A DNA stretch of 33,968 nt from Herbaspirillum sp. ST 5-3 (GCF_004804275.1 NZ_STGI01000023.1:1-33968), one strand, 5' to 3'. Positions 8,457 through 15,812 are shown, numbered from the stretch's first letter. The notes: a model not told the origin generated them from the letters alone. A program made the numbers and translations.

Positions 8457-8882
8457 GTGAGCTTTTCAGATGCGACCACCTTTTCGTTCCAGGTAACGCG
8501 ATCACCTTTTTCAATTATTCGCACCATCGAACTAGCCATCCCGACATTTCGAGATCGATTGACTCATGGATTGCAGGCAGCGGGTAAACAGGTTACGGAT
8601 GACGATGTTGTCTATGCCTGGACTGACTACTCCGGTGGTCTATGCGCGAACTGGTTAGGGCTTCCGGATGATGATGCAATCTTGCTGACGACTCTGCCAA
8701 AGCATCTTCCATCGTCGCCTTCGATTTCGCCCACGACGATTCGGGACGCCTGTGATGGCAGTGGTGACCAAAAGCTGGCAATACCCACTGAATTATTCGA
8801 CCAGATGGGGTGGAAAGAAAGCGACAGGCTGGCCATCACCAAGTCCGGAACTGAAGAGTTGATCCCACGACGAGTTGACTAA
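8457..8882 (+). CDS. hypothetical protein with AbrB-like C-terminal segment
   Basis: The open frame is 141 aa from a GTG at 8457; it can be extended to a TTG at 8397. I do not recognise the family. The final 40 residues, including QKLAIPTELFDQMGWKESDR, resemble the SpoVT/AbrB swapped-hairpin motif ('.l.iP.el.e.lGwkeGD.l.i'), which usually lies at the N-terminus of antitoxin-like regulators. The middle is rich in D, S and P. The start is unclear, with no good ribosome-binding site, so this could be a decayed gene. Confidence 0.4.
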   Translation: MSFSDATTFSFQVTRSPFSIIRTIELAIPTFRDRLTHGLQAAGKQVTDDDVVYAWTDYSGGLCANWLGLPDDDAILLTTLPKHLPSSPSISPTTIRDACDGSGDQKLAIPTELFDQMGWKESDRLAITKSGTEELIPRRVD

Positions 8883-8906
8883 AGTATATTCAGGTATCAA
8901 TTCACT

Positions 8907-9386
8907 TTAGCTAGATGTGATTCTCTGCAATCGTTGTCGCAGCGCTTCAGCCGCCGCCTCATCAAAGGCAGTTTCTGGATCTACCCAAAACAAAAAGTCG
9001 CAGTTTTCAGAAAATAGTAGTGCCCAGTCATCGATGGCGATAAGTGGCTCATTTTCGCGACCAGCCTCCATTAGCCAGGTACGAATCTCTCTTTCCCTTC
9101 GTGCATCCAGACTTGCAGGCATTACTGGCGTTACACCGATAATGCGAGCGGCGATATCAGGCGCAAAGTAACCTCGTAGTGTTTCAAGAGAATTCGTTTC
9201 GCGCCATGCCGAGCTGATAACAATCTCGACTTGTGCATACTCCCGCATCACCTTTTCGAAATGGTGTAAGTGCGAAAAGTCGCCGGCAGAGCGCACTGTT
9301 CCAGGCGCAAGTGCCCCGATGGTCTCGGGATGCAGGACGCCATCAAAATCTAGAAAAAGAATCACTGCCGGTTCCTTCGCCACCAT
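8907..9386 (-). CDS. HAD-superfamily domain protein (HAD_SAK-like)
   Basis: 159-aa HAD hydrolase-fold protein. The nucleophile motif FLDFDGVLHP (residues 11-20; D13 and D15) is followed by VISSAWRET (motif II, about 55-63) and IAIDDWALLF (motif IV, D118/D119). This compact form resembles HAD domains grouped with the 'Swiss Army Knife' RNA-repair proteins, often annotated as HAD domain-containing proteins and common on mobile islands. A phosphatase or nucleotide 3'-end-processing role is plausible but not shown. It stands alone between the 8457 ORF and the tyrosine recombinase, transcribed leftward. Start uncertain: the ribosome-binding site is weak. Confidence 0.75.
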   Translation of the reverse strand: MVAKEPAVILFLDFDGVLHPETIGALAPGTVRSAGDFSHLHHFEKVMREYAQVEIVISSAWRETNSLETLRGYFAPDIAARIIGVTPVMPASLDARREREIRTWLMEAGRENEPLIAIDDWALLFSENCDFLFWVDPETAFDEAAAEALRQRLQRITSS

Positions 9387-9490
9387 TTTTCATGTACGAA
9401 CATGAAATCCATTACAAAAAGGATGGCTGTTACAGCGTCGGTTGACGGTTTAAATTTGCGATACGTGAATATAACAGCTTGCTGCATAGT

Positions 9491-9510
9491 ACCTCCTGCT
9501 TATCAGGAGG
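9491..9510. repeat. perfect inverted repeat CCTCCTG-CTTAT-CAGGAGG
   Basis: A perfect 7-bp stem with a 5-nt loop directly abuts the possible Tn3-type terminal repeat. It has no T-run in either direction, so it is not a standard terminator. It is possibly part of an insertion target. Confidence 0.4.
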
Positions 9511-9550
9511 GTTATGGTCGTACGGAAAATCCGATATGTTCAACGTCAAG
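9509..9550 (+). repeat. possible Tn3-family terminal inverted repeat
   Basis: 42 bp that start GGGTTATGG and end CAACGTCAAG. Tn3-family ends begin with a run of G and end in an ACGTTAAG-like block, and the general form resembles the long ends of Tn4651/Tn5041-type elements as I recall them. I found no partner repeat on the far side of the tnpS/tnpT pair and no tnpA, so this would be a remnant. Confidence 0.35.
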
Positions 9551-9674
9551 CGGAGCACATGAGTAATATTTTGCATTTCGGTCACGTCGGTGCCGCACAG
9601 CTTGTGCCGCTGCCCGAAGAACGCCAGCCAGCCGTATAAATATCAGGATCGCTGAATCCGAAAATGTGCGCTGA

Positions 9675-10640
9675 TCAGCGTTCGAGCACCGCCAGCCGCG
9701 CGCGCGTCGCCAAGGCCTGCTCGATACGGCGTTGGCCAAACGGGTCGGCCGCCTCAATGTAGCGCATGGCCGACTGGACGTTCTTCCACCCGACATATTC
9801 CATCAGCATTTTCAGGTCCCATCCGTTCGACGTGGCCCAGTTGGCGAAACCGCGGCGCAACGAGTGGCTGCTGTACAGGCCGGATGCTGCGATGCCGGAG
9901 TCGGCCAGAATAGTCCTCAAGAGCGGCAGCAGGCTGTCGATATGCAATCCCATCTCGTTCACGTGTCCCCAACGGTCGATCGCGCGGAACACAGGACCGG
10001 ACTTCAACTGGGCAGCCGAAGTCCAGGCGGCGTAGGCTTCGACCGGGCACAGGCGCGACAGGGCAGGGGCCTTGAAGGTGGTGCCCGCGTAGCGCCGGTC
10101 GTTTTTCGTTTGCGGGAAATAGCACGTCATGCCTTCGCCCACCACCACCTCGACATGCTCGATCAGCAGACGCGTCAATTCGTCGCCGCGGAAGCCGCGC
10201 CAGAAGCCGAGCAGCAGCAGTGCCTTGTTGCGCAAATGGCGCAGTTCGGCGCCGCGGTCGTGCTGACGGCGCGCGATCTCGACGGCCGCATCGAGCCATT
10301 CTTCGATCTGCTCCAGGTCGTCGAGCTGCAGCGGTTTGGCCCGCTTTTCTTGGGCCGGATGGAGTGCCTGGATGCCGCGGAAGGTCTTGCGCACGATCGG
10401 CGCTTTGGTCGGATCGGGAAAGCCTTGGCTGATATGCCATTGCGCGAGCGCGGCCAGGCGCTGGCGCAGTGTGTTGAGGGCTAGCGTTTCGGCATGATCG
10501 GCCAGATAGCGCGCCACGCTGTCAGCGGTGGCTGGCAGGAAGCCGCCCCAGTCCACCTCGAAATGCCGGACGGCAGCTTGATAGCTTTGCCGGGTATTGT
10601 CGCGCGTGGCGGCGTCGAGATACTGGTCGAGCTTGCTCAT
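9675..10640 (-). CDS. tnpS: tyrosine recombinase, TnpS-like cointegrate resolvase
   Basis: 321-aa site-specific recombinase. An N-terminal SAM-like core-binding domain (about 5-95) is followed by the catalytic domain. Active-site residues: R151 (GFRGDEL), K179 (TKNDRR), H259 and R262 (SHSLRRGF), W285 in the His/Trp position (VGWKNVQS), and nucleophile Y294 (AMRYIEA). The size, the divergent coiled-coil neighbour and the intergenic palindromes fit TnpS of Tn4651-type Tn3 transposons, which resolves cointegrates. A phage-type integrase is less likely, since no attachment site or excisionase is nearby. The catalytic set appears complete. Confidence 0.85.
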   Translation of the reverse strand: MSKLDQYLDAATRDNTRQSYQAAVRHFEVDWGGFLPATADSVARYLADHAETLALNTLRQRLAALAQWHISQGFPDPTKAPIVRKTFRGIQALHPAQEKRAKPLQLDDLEQIEEWLDAAVEIARRQHDRGAELRHLRNKALLLLGFWRGFRGDELTRLLIEHVEVVVGEGMTCYFPQTKNDRRYAGTTFKAPALSRLCPVEAYAAWTSAAQLKSGPVFRAIDRWGHVNEMGLHIDSLLPLLRTILADSGIAASGLYSSHSLRRGFANWATSNGWDLKMLMEYVGWKNVQSAMRYIEAADPFGQRRIEQALATRARLAVLER

Positions 10641-10831
10641 GCGAATTCCTGTAGCAGAGTGAAACCCAAGTTACGGTGTGGGCCGTTCGAAAATGCGGTA
10701 ATTGAATCATCATACCGGATAACGCTACATTATCCGATCTGTAATTTATTACTTTTTCTTCTTGAAATCTCGCTGTTTATCGTATGTAATTACGTGGTAC
10801 GTAATATATTACTTTATTTGCAGGAGGTGCC
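10641..10831. promoter_or_regulatory. candidate res/rst recombination site with divergent promoters
   Basis: The intergenic region holds a tyrosine-recombinase-like core: CGGATAA (10716-10722), 7-nt spacer CGCTACA, TTATCCG (10730-10736). To its right are three palindromes with GTAAT/ATTAC ends: GTAATTTATTAC (10741-10752), GTAATTAC (10786-10793) and GTAATATATTAC (10801-10812). The first and third are exactly 60 bp apart, about six helical turns. In Tn4651 the TnpT partner binds beside the crossover site; these palindromes are candidate TnpT sites. Confidence 0.6.
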
Positions 10832-11875
10832 GTGGCGCGCAGCGGACTCTACAAATCGGACGTCAAGAAGGCCCGTGATGCCTTGCTCGTCCAAGGCACG
10901 CATCCCTCGGTCGACGCCGTGCGCGTCGCGCTCGGCAATACTGGCTCGAAAACAACCATTCACAAGTACCTGAAAGAGCTGGAAGAAGAAGACGGGGGCG
11001 CCGGCGGCCGCAAGGCATCGATCAGCGATGCACTGCAGGATCTGGTGGAACGCCTGGCGGCACGGCTGCAGGACGAGGCGCAGGCCCAAATCGATGCGCT
11101 ACGCACCGATCACGCCGACAAAGAGCGCCGGCATACCGAAGCGCTGACAGTGGCGCATCAGGAAGTCGAGCAGCTACGCGCGCAGCTTCAGCACCTGGAA
11201 ACTGGCCTGCAGCAGGAACGGGAAGCGCACGGGCGTACGCGCGATACGCTGCAACAGGAAACGATTGCGCGCCATACCGCCGAGCAGCAAGCCGCCGATC
11301 TCCAGGAGCGCTTAGCCGAGAACGAGGCACATCGGAAATCGCTCGAAGAGAAGCATCGGCATGCATACGAAGCCTTGGAACATTACCGGCAATCGGTGAA
11401 GGAACAACGCGACCAGGACCAGCGCCGGCATGAGCAGCAACTCCAGCAACTGCAGGCCGACTTGCGTCAGGCCCAACAGACGATCGTCGTCAAGCAGGAA
11501 GAGATAACGCGCCTGAATCAGGACGGTGCGCGCCTGATCGCGGAACTGACGCACACGCGCCAGTCCCTGCACGATGCACAGGAACACGGCCGCCGGACGG
11601 CCCAAAAGCTTGAACAGTTGCAGGCCGTCGAACAGCAAAACGCCGCGCTGGCAAAACAGGTCGCCGATCAGGAAGTGCAGGAGCAAGCACTGCGGCAGCA
11701 GCTGGCGATCGCCTCGGAAAAGAGCGAACATCAGTCCGCGCAGATGCGCACGCTGGAACTGGCCCTGGCGCAGTCGCAAGCCAAGGTCGAGACGCAGCAG
11801 GGCATTCTCGCCGAATTGCGCGCGTATCTCGATGCGCGGGAACCGCCGAAAGCCGGCAAAAATGCGGCTGCCTGA
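10832..11875 (+). CDS. tnpT: KfrA-like coiled-coil DNA-binding protein, TnpT-like
   Basis: 347-aa protein. An N-terminal KfrA-type DNA-binding domain (about 1-90; SGLYKSDVKKARDALL, then SVDAVRVALGNTGSKTTIHK with an HTH look) is followed by a very long Q/E/R-rich coiled coil (about 65-335). The GTG start has an excellent AGGAGGTG ribosome-binding site. Divergent to the tyrosine recombinase across the candidate res site, it matches TnpT, the accessory factor needed for efficient resolution in Tn4651-like elements. On its own the family could be called a plasmid KfrA protein; the pairing decides the call. Confidence 0.75.
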   Translation: MARSGLYKSDVKKARDALLVQGTHPSVDAVRVALGNTGSKTTIHKYLKELEEEDGGAGGRKASISDALQDLVERLAARLQDEAQAQIDALRTDHADKERRHTEALTVAHQEVEQLRAQLQHLETGLQQEREAHGRTRDTLQQETIARHTAEQQAADLQERLAENEAHRKSLEEKHRHAYEALEHYRQSVKEQRDQDQRRHEQQLQQLQADLRQAQQTIVVKQEEITRLNQDGARLIAELTHTRQSLHDAQEHGRRTAQKLEQLQAVEQQNAALAKQVADQEVQEQALRQQLAIASEKSEHQSAQMRTLELALAQSQAKVETQQGILAELRAYLDAREPPKAGKNAAA

Positions 11876-11967
11876 GACGGCGAAGGGCAAAATAGCCCGA
11901 CCGCCCCTCAAAGCGGCTGAAATGACTTTTCCAAGTCTCTGCACTATCATGCAGGATTGCTATCAGG

Positions 11968-12855
11968 ATGGAGTTTGCTTTGGGTGTAGGGGAATGGTTT
12001 GCAACGTTTTGCGCGAATCTGTCGGTGACGAATGGCGGTGTCATTTCGACGCGCTATCGAGCGATCACGCGGCGCCTGAACACCGACTACTGGGAAACCA
12101 ATTCCGAAGATACCCATAGCCTGTATGTGGGTTCCTACGGTCGCAATACCGCGATCCATGGCATCAGCGATGTGGACATGGTGTTCCAGCTTCCTTACTA
12201 CGTTTACCAGCAATACGATGCCTACGCAGGTAATGGGCAATCCGCCTTGTTGCAGGCGGTGCGGGAATCCATCAAACGCACCTATTCGGTTACGTCCATC
12301 GGCGCGGACGGCCAAGTAGTTTGTGTGCCGTTCACCGATGGCATTACGTTTGAGTTGCTGCCAGGCTTCTTGAATACGGACGGTGGCTACACCTTCCCCG
12401 ACGCCAATGGCGGTGGTTCCTGGCGAGTCACCAATCCACGTGCAGAAATTGCCGCCATGCGCAATCGGAATAACGCGTGCAACGGCAACCTAATTCCGTT
12501 GTGCCGGATGATGCGTGAATGGAAAAACCGCTGGAGCGTACCTGTTTCGGGCCTGCTAATCGATACGCTGGCCTACCAGTTCATCGAAAAGTGGGAATAT
12601 CGCGACCGGTCGTTTTTGTACTACGACCTGATGTGCCGTGAATTCTTCGATTTTCTCGCATTGCAGGATGAGAACCAGCAATTTTGGCGGGCACCTGGCA
12701 GTGGCCAATACGTCTGGAAGACCGGTAATTTCCAGTACAAGGCCCGGCGCTGCTATAACATCACGACCGACGCGCTGAACTACCAGAATAACAACCAGGA
12801 TTGGTCCGCAAAAAAACAGTGGAGGGAAATCTTTGGAACTGCATTCCCAGACTAG
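11968..12855 (+). CDS. SMODS-type CD-NTase (CBASS cyclic-oligonucleotide synthase)
   Basis: Nucleotidyltransferase predicted to make a cyclic di- or oligonucleotide signal on phage infection. The 295-aa protein has the polymerase-beta-like motif VGSYGRNTAIHGISDVDM: G55-S56 hold the nucleotide, D68 and D70 are metal ligands, and E129 (GITFELLPGF) is a plausible third acidic residue. The second half (TNPRAEIAAMRNRNN, then LCRMMREWKN and YYDLMCREFFDFL) fits the OAS-like helical domain of the SMODS family. The following gene is a SLATT effector that starts inside its 3' end, which makes a CBASS operon very likely. Product nucleotide not predictable from sequence. Active site intact. Confidence 0.9.
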   Translation: MEFALGVGEWFATFCANLSVTNGGVISTRYRAITRRLNTDYWETNSEDTHSLYVGSYGRNTAIHGISDVDMVFQLPYYVYQQYDAYAGNGQSALLQAVRESIKRTYSVTSIGADGQVVCVPFTDGITFELLPGFLNTDGGYTFPDANGGGSWRVTNPRAEIAAMRNRNNACNGNLIPLCRMMREWKNRWSVPVSGLLIDTLAYQFIEKWEYRDRSFLYYDLMCREFFDFLALQDENQQFWRAPGSGQYVWKTGNFQYKARRCYNITTDALNYQNNNQDWSAKKQWREIFGTAFPD

Positions 12856-13423
12856 CGATACTCCAGAGTCGCGCCGTTTGCTCGAGGCACAGCTGCGCGA
12901 GTGCTTCGGACGCGTCGTGTATTCCCATAAGACGCACGAAAAGTGCGCTGACATCCTGCTAGCCCGGCTGGCAATGATCAAGCTATGGCAAATGATCCTG
13001 TCTGCCGTCACGACCGGCGGCTTCATTGCGACTGTGTTTGACGAAGGCTATACGGCCGCCATGCTTGGCGCCGCCGTCTCGACGATTCTACTGGTGCTCA
13101 ACGCCTATACCAAGGACTACGACCTGGGCGAGCTGGCACAGAAGCATCGCCAGGCTGCGGCTGATTTGTGGCTCATTCGTGAGCGTTACCTGTCCCTGAT
13201 TACCGACTTGGCCATGGGCGAAAAAACCATCGAGCTGATGCAAGTCGAACGAGATGTCTTGCTTAAGGACCTGCATGCCGTTTATAGCGGCGCACCCAGC
13301 ACGACCTATGAAGCCTATCGCAAGGCACAGAAGGCGCTGCAGGAATGCGAGGATTTGACGTTCTCCGATGAAGAGATCGACGCATTCCTGCCTAAAGCGT
13401 TAAAGCGTTCACCCTCGCGCTGA
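12833..13423 (+). CDS. SLATT-domain two-TM effector of the CBASS operon
   Basis: 196-aa membrane protein. Two transmembrane helices (about 46-69 and 73-92, with AAMLGAAVSTILLVLNAY) are flanked by helical segments; the downstream stretch ADLWLIRERYLSLITDL matches the SLATT family signature. SLATT proteins accompany SMODS synthases and are predicted to form membrane-damaging pores when they sense the nucleotide signal, killing the infected cell. The start is TTG at 12833, supported by GGAGGG 7 nt upstream, and overlaps the synthase gene by 23 nt, so the two are translationally coupled. No CapV-type phospholipase or E1/E2-JAB ancillary genes follow directly, so this resembles a minimal CBASS. 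Confidence 0.88.
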   Translation: MELHSQTSDTPESRRLLEAQLRECFGRVVYSHKTHEKCADILLARLAMIKLWQMILSAVTTGGFIATVFDEGYTAAMLGAAVSTILLVLNAYTKDYDLGELAQKHRQAAADLWLIRERYLSLITDLAMGEKTIELMQVERDVLLKDLHAVYSGAPSTTYEAYRKAQKALQECEDLTFSDEEIDAFLPKALKRSPSR

Positions 13424-13508
13424 AAAGAAGGGTGGCGCAATAAACCTGACAATACTCAAATTACTGAATTCGGGCGGAAGACACGAAGGTCGGTGTGAGG
13501 AGCATCGC

Positions 13509-14015
13509 ATGTGGGATGGTGTAAAGTCGTTGATTGGCGAAATTCAGTTATGTGAAAAAGTTGGAGCGACGGCGGCCTCCATAGCAATGGCGTTCATTTG
13601 TATTGATACGATGACGCGCCTGTCACTGCCGGCAGATCGGGAAACACAAACCCGAGCCGACTTTATCGACTGGGTGGAAAAATACTTGGTCGCACATCCT
13701 GACCAGCCTTATCAATATCGTGGCGTTGACGTGTATGGGGCACGATGTTCCGTGCTACACACGTTCGCCTCCGTTGCACAATTCCACGAAAATAATCCGG
13801 ACGTGAAGTGGTTTGCGTATCACGACGGTGGTGAGCATAAGTACGATCCGGCCGTCAGCGCCCATTTGGTAATGATCGGTACAGCGTCCTTTCTCAACGA
13901 TGTTATCCATGCTGTTCAGACCTTTATGCAGGCATGCATGGCAGACGGTGAACTGCGACAACGGGTGGAAACACGCTTGCCGCAGCTGCTCAATACGATA
14001 CCGTTTAAGCAATAG
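13509..14015 (+). CDS. hypothetical all-alpha protein with RxxxxH motif (possibly HEPN-like)
   Basis: 168 aa, predicted mostly helical. The segment VYGARCSVLHTF (residues 75-86) contains R79-C-S-V-L-H84, an Rx4H pattern of the type that forms the active site of HEPN-family ribonucleases, placed between helices as expected. Overall HEPN similarity is not established: the motif is short. GAGGA precedes the ATG. It lies 85 bp after the SLATT gene in the same direction, so it may belong to the CBASS operon or be a separate defence gene. Confidence 0.6.
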   Translation: MWDGVKSLIGEIQLCEKVGATAASIAMAFICIDTMTRLSLPADRETQTRADFIDWVEKYLVAHPDQPYQYRGVDVYGARCSVLHTFASVAQFHENNPDVKWFAYHDGGEHKYDPAVSAHLVMIGTASFLNDVIHAVQTFMQACMADGELRQRVETRLPQLLNTIPFKQ

Positions 14016-14144
14016 CGTCGACGTGTAGCGCACAAAGAAGCACGTCCCATCGGTCGATCGCACCGGGAGCTATTCAGCGCCTGCCGGTAATTGCAGACGG
14101 CAGAGCTGAGGTCAATTTACGACTGCTTTTGTGAGGATTTAGAA

Positions 14145-14978
14145 ATGGGGCAAGCGAAGATCAAACAGCGCACGGCATTTGCGCCGCAGCTTATCGAAGA
14201 ATGGGAGGCCAACGATTGTGTTAACTTCGCCGTTGGACTGGCGCGGCTGACCGGGTGGCTACTGCACGTGGACTGGTGGTCGACATCGACAGAACACAGG
14301 GATGACATTCCGCTCGACCAACTTAAGCCATTAAGGGTGTATGTGGCGAATAACCACGATCAGATTTTCGATGTTCGCGGGACCAAGTCCATTCGCGAGT
14401 TCAGCGAGAAGATACTGTTCAAATTGATTCGCACGCGCGGGTTAGGGAATGGGGGGGTGTACACTCGGTACTACGACGAAGCAAAGCTCTCTTCGCTGCC
14501 TCTACGATGCCACCCCAATGAAGCAGAGATTGCGCGCGCAATCGAGGAGATTCGGGCTAATTCTCACTTTCTTGCTGCGATCCCCGCAAGGATGCAACCC
14601 TGTATTCCAGCGCATAAAGCAGCCCAGTACTCGTACGGCCATTGTGCAGCGTTTGCTGAAGCGATGGGTGAACTGACCGGATTGCAGCCGGCAGCTCTCT
14701 TGGCGGTAAGATTTTCGCCGCTATTTGAAAATACTCGGCGCAGTGAAAGTGGCTTTTTCCATAGCGTGGTTCTGCATCCAGACGGAATGGCCGAGGACGT
14801 TTGGGGAAAATCCTCGGTCGAAGATATAGCGAGCCGTTTCGGGGTGATCGAATTCAAGGTTAGCAACGATGAGCATCGCCGGGTCGTCGAGAAAATTCGA
14901 CAGTCATCCAATGACGTCTACGAGACGGTACGAAAGGACGCCATGGACCTGATACAAGCGTATCGTCTTCGCAACTAA
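14145..14978 (+). CDS. hypothetical protein with duplicated papain/transglutaminase-like domain
   Basis: 277 aa from the ATG with MGQAKIKQRT at its N-terminus and a GAGGA-like site upstream; an earlier in-frame ATG at 14091 adds 18 unlike residues. The two halves resemble each other. Copy 1 has DCVNFAVGLARLTGW (C25) and then HDQIFDVRG (D76). Copy 2 has GHCAAFAEAMGELTG (C167), SGFFHSVVLH (H206) and AEDVWG (D218). Copy 2 thus shows a complete Cys-His-Asp order like papain-, NlpC- or transglutaminase-type enzymes; in copy 1 the aligned histidine position is R64, so it is likely non-catalytic. Function unknown; perhaps a protease or deamidase with a regulatory pseudo-domain. It follows the 13509 gene by 129 bp. 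Confidence 0.6.
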   Translation: MGQAKIKQRTAFAPQLIEEWEANDCVNFAVGLARLTGWLLHVDWWSTSTEHRDDIPLDQLKPLRVYVANNHDQIFDVRGTKSIREFSEKILFKLIRTRGLGNGGVYTRYYDEAKLSSLPLRCHPNEAEIARAIEEIRANSHFLAAIPARMQPCIPAHKAAQYSYGHCAAFAEAMGELTGLQPAALLAVRFSPLFENTRRSESGFFHSVVLHPDGMAEDVWGKSSVEDIASRFGVIEFKVSNDEHRRVVEKIRQSSNDVYETVRKDAMDLIQAYRLRN

Positions 14979-15334
14979 ACGGACGTTCTAGGTTCCGTAT
15001 TTTTTATTCAGGTCAATGGGTTAGGTATGTTTTTGCTAAAAAAACCGTAATCCCGGCCGACCCTCAGCAGCAGGCTACCGCGCTTACCGGGTCAGCCACC
15101 AACTTGTGAAGTCCACCAGATCCGCGTGCCGGCAAGGGACCCATACTAGGTCATCGCAGAGATTCGGCGGACCGTTCGGCTTGCGCAGCACAGGCGCTAA
15201 GTGGATAGCTACTGGAATGCAGCGTAGATAAGAAAGGAAATCGTCGCCGAATGCCACCAGCTTCAAGTCGTGCGGCACGGCGGCCTGGTGGGATTATCCG
15301 TGTGCGTGACCCTGTATAAAACATCAGCTAATTC
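14979..15334. other. gene-poor gap before the Ubl operon
   Basis: No gene that I can support. A 64-codon minus-strand frame (15084-15278) has no recognisable motif or ribosome-binding site. The stretch may hold remnants or the 3' regulatory region of the 14145 gene. Confidence 0.4.
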
Positions 15335-15363
15335 TTGCAATTACCAACTCTCGGTTTTATACT
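15335..15363 (+). promoter_or_regulatory. candidate sigma70 promoter for the Ubl operon
   Basis: TTGCAA (15335-15340), a 17-bp spacer, then TATACT (15358-15363): four of six matches to TTGACA and five of six to TATAAT at optimal spacing. The predicted start near 15370 leaves a leader of about 200 nt before the Ubl gene. Confidence 0.5.
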
Positions 15364-15575
15364 CAAACTACTAGATGCGGTCTGCCTTTTGGCTCAATGC
15401 CCAACATCTAGTGAGTGGGACCACGTTTACGTATCAGATAAAGGCTTCGCCTCTAGCGGGTATGTCAGGTTGGGTAGTGGAGTAACTGCTGGGCAAGCGG
15501 CAGCGTGCGCAGCGTTCTAGAGTTGCTGCCAAATCGTTTAATGATTCTCCTGACCGTTATCGAAAAGGACAACCA

Positions 15576-15812
15576 GTGAAAAAGTATCACTTCAAGATCG
15601 AAAACGACACCTACGACTGGCCAAACCAGATAATCACCGGTGCCGAAGTACGCGGCGTCGGCCCCGGAATACCTGAAAGCATGGACCTATTCATCAAGCG
15701 AAAAGGAAAAGCAGGCGTCCTTGTTGCCAACACGGACAAATTTGATTTGGACGAGCCTGGCATCGAGAAGTTTTACGCGCAAGACGCAAGTTCTGAGGCG
15801 GGTGAGGCATAA
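15576..15812 (+). CDS. ubiquitin-like modifier protein (multiubiquitin family, single domain)
   Basis: 78-aa beta-grasp protein. The segments YHFKIENDTYDW, ITGAEVRGV, ESMDLFIKRK and VLVANTDKFDLDEPGIEKF follow the multiubiquitin-type prokaryotic Ubl pattern. There is one domain only, and the C-terminus reads DASSEAGEA, with no terminal Gly-Gly. The start is GTG at 15576 behind AAAGGA. The gene opens an operon with E2-like, JAB-E1 and DUF6527 genes (0-nt gap, then 4-nt overlaps), like the recently described bacterial ubiquitin-like (Bil/Bub) antiviral pathways. It would be the protein conjugated to targets. Confidence 0.82.
   Translation: MKKYHFKIENDTYDWPNQIITGAEVRGVGPGIPESMDLFIKRKGKAGVLVANTDKFDLDEPGIEKFYAQDASSEAGEA

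Larger units (their letters stand above)
9509..11875. mobile_element. Tn4651-type cointegrate-resolution module (Tn3-family remnant)
   Basis: A divergent tyrosine-recombinase/coiled-coil gene pair with a crossover-like site between them, next to a possible Tn3-type end. It looks more G+C-rich than the surrounding cargo by eye, suggesting a separate origin. No Tn3 transposase is present. Confidence 0.5.

Noticed and set aside
9732-10484. 250-aa plus-strand open frame
   Set aside because: Antisense to the tyrosine recombinase, no motif.
9675-10640. Prophage or integrative element integrase
   Set aside because: No tRNA attachment site, excisionase or phage genes nearby; the coiled-coil partner and core site fit TnpS/TnpT better.
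15084-15278. 64-codon minus-strand frame
   Set aside because: No motif, ribosome-binding site or partner gene; cannot be told from chance.
15335-15520. 61-codon frame before the Ubl gene
   Set aside because: Its TTG start is the -35 hexamer of the candidate promoter; no ribosome-binding site.
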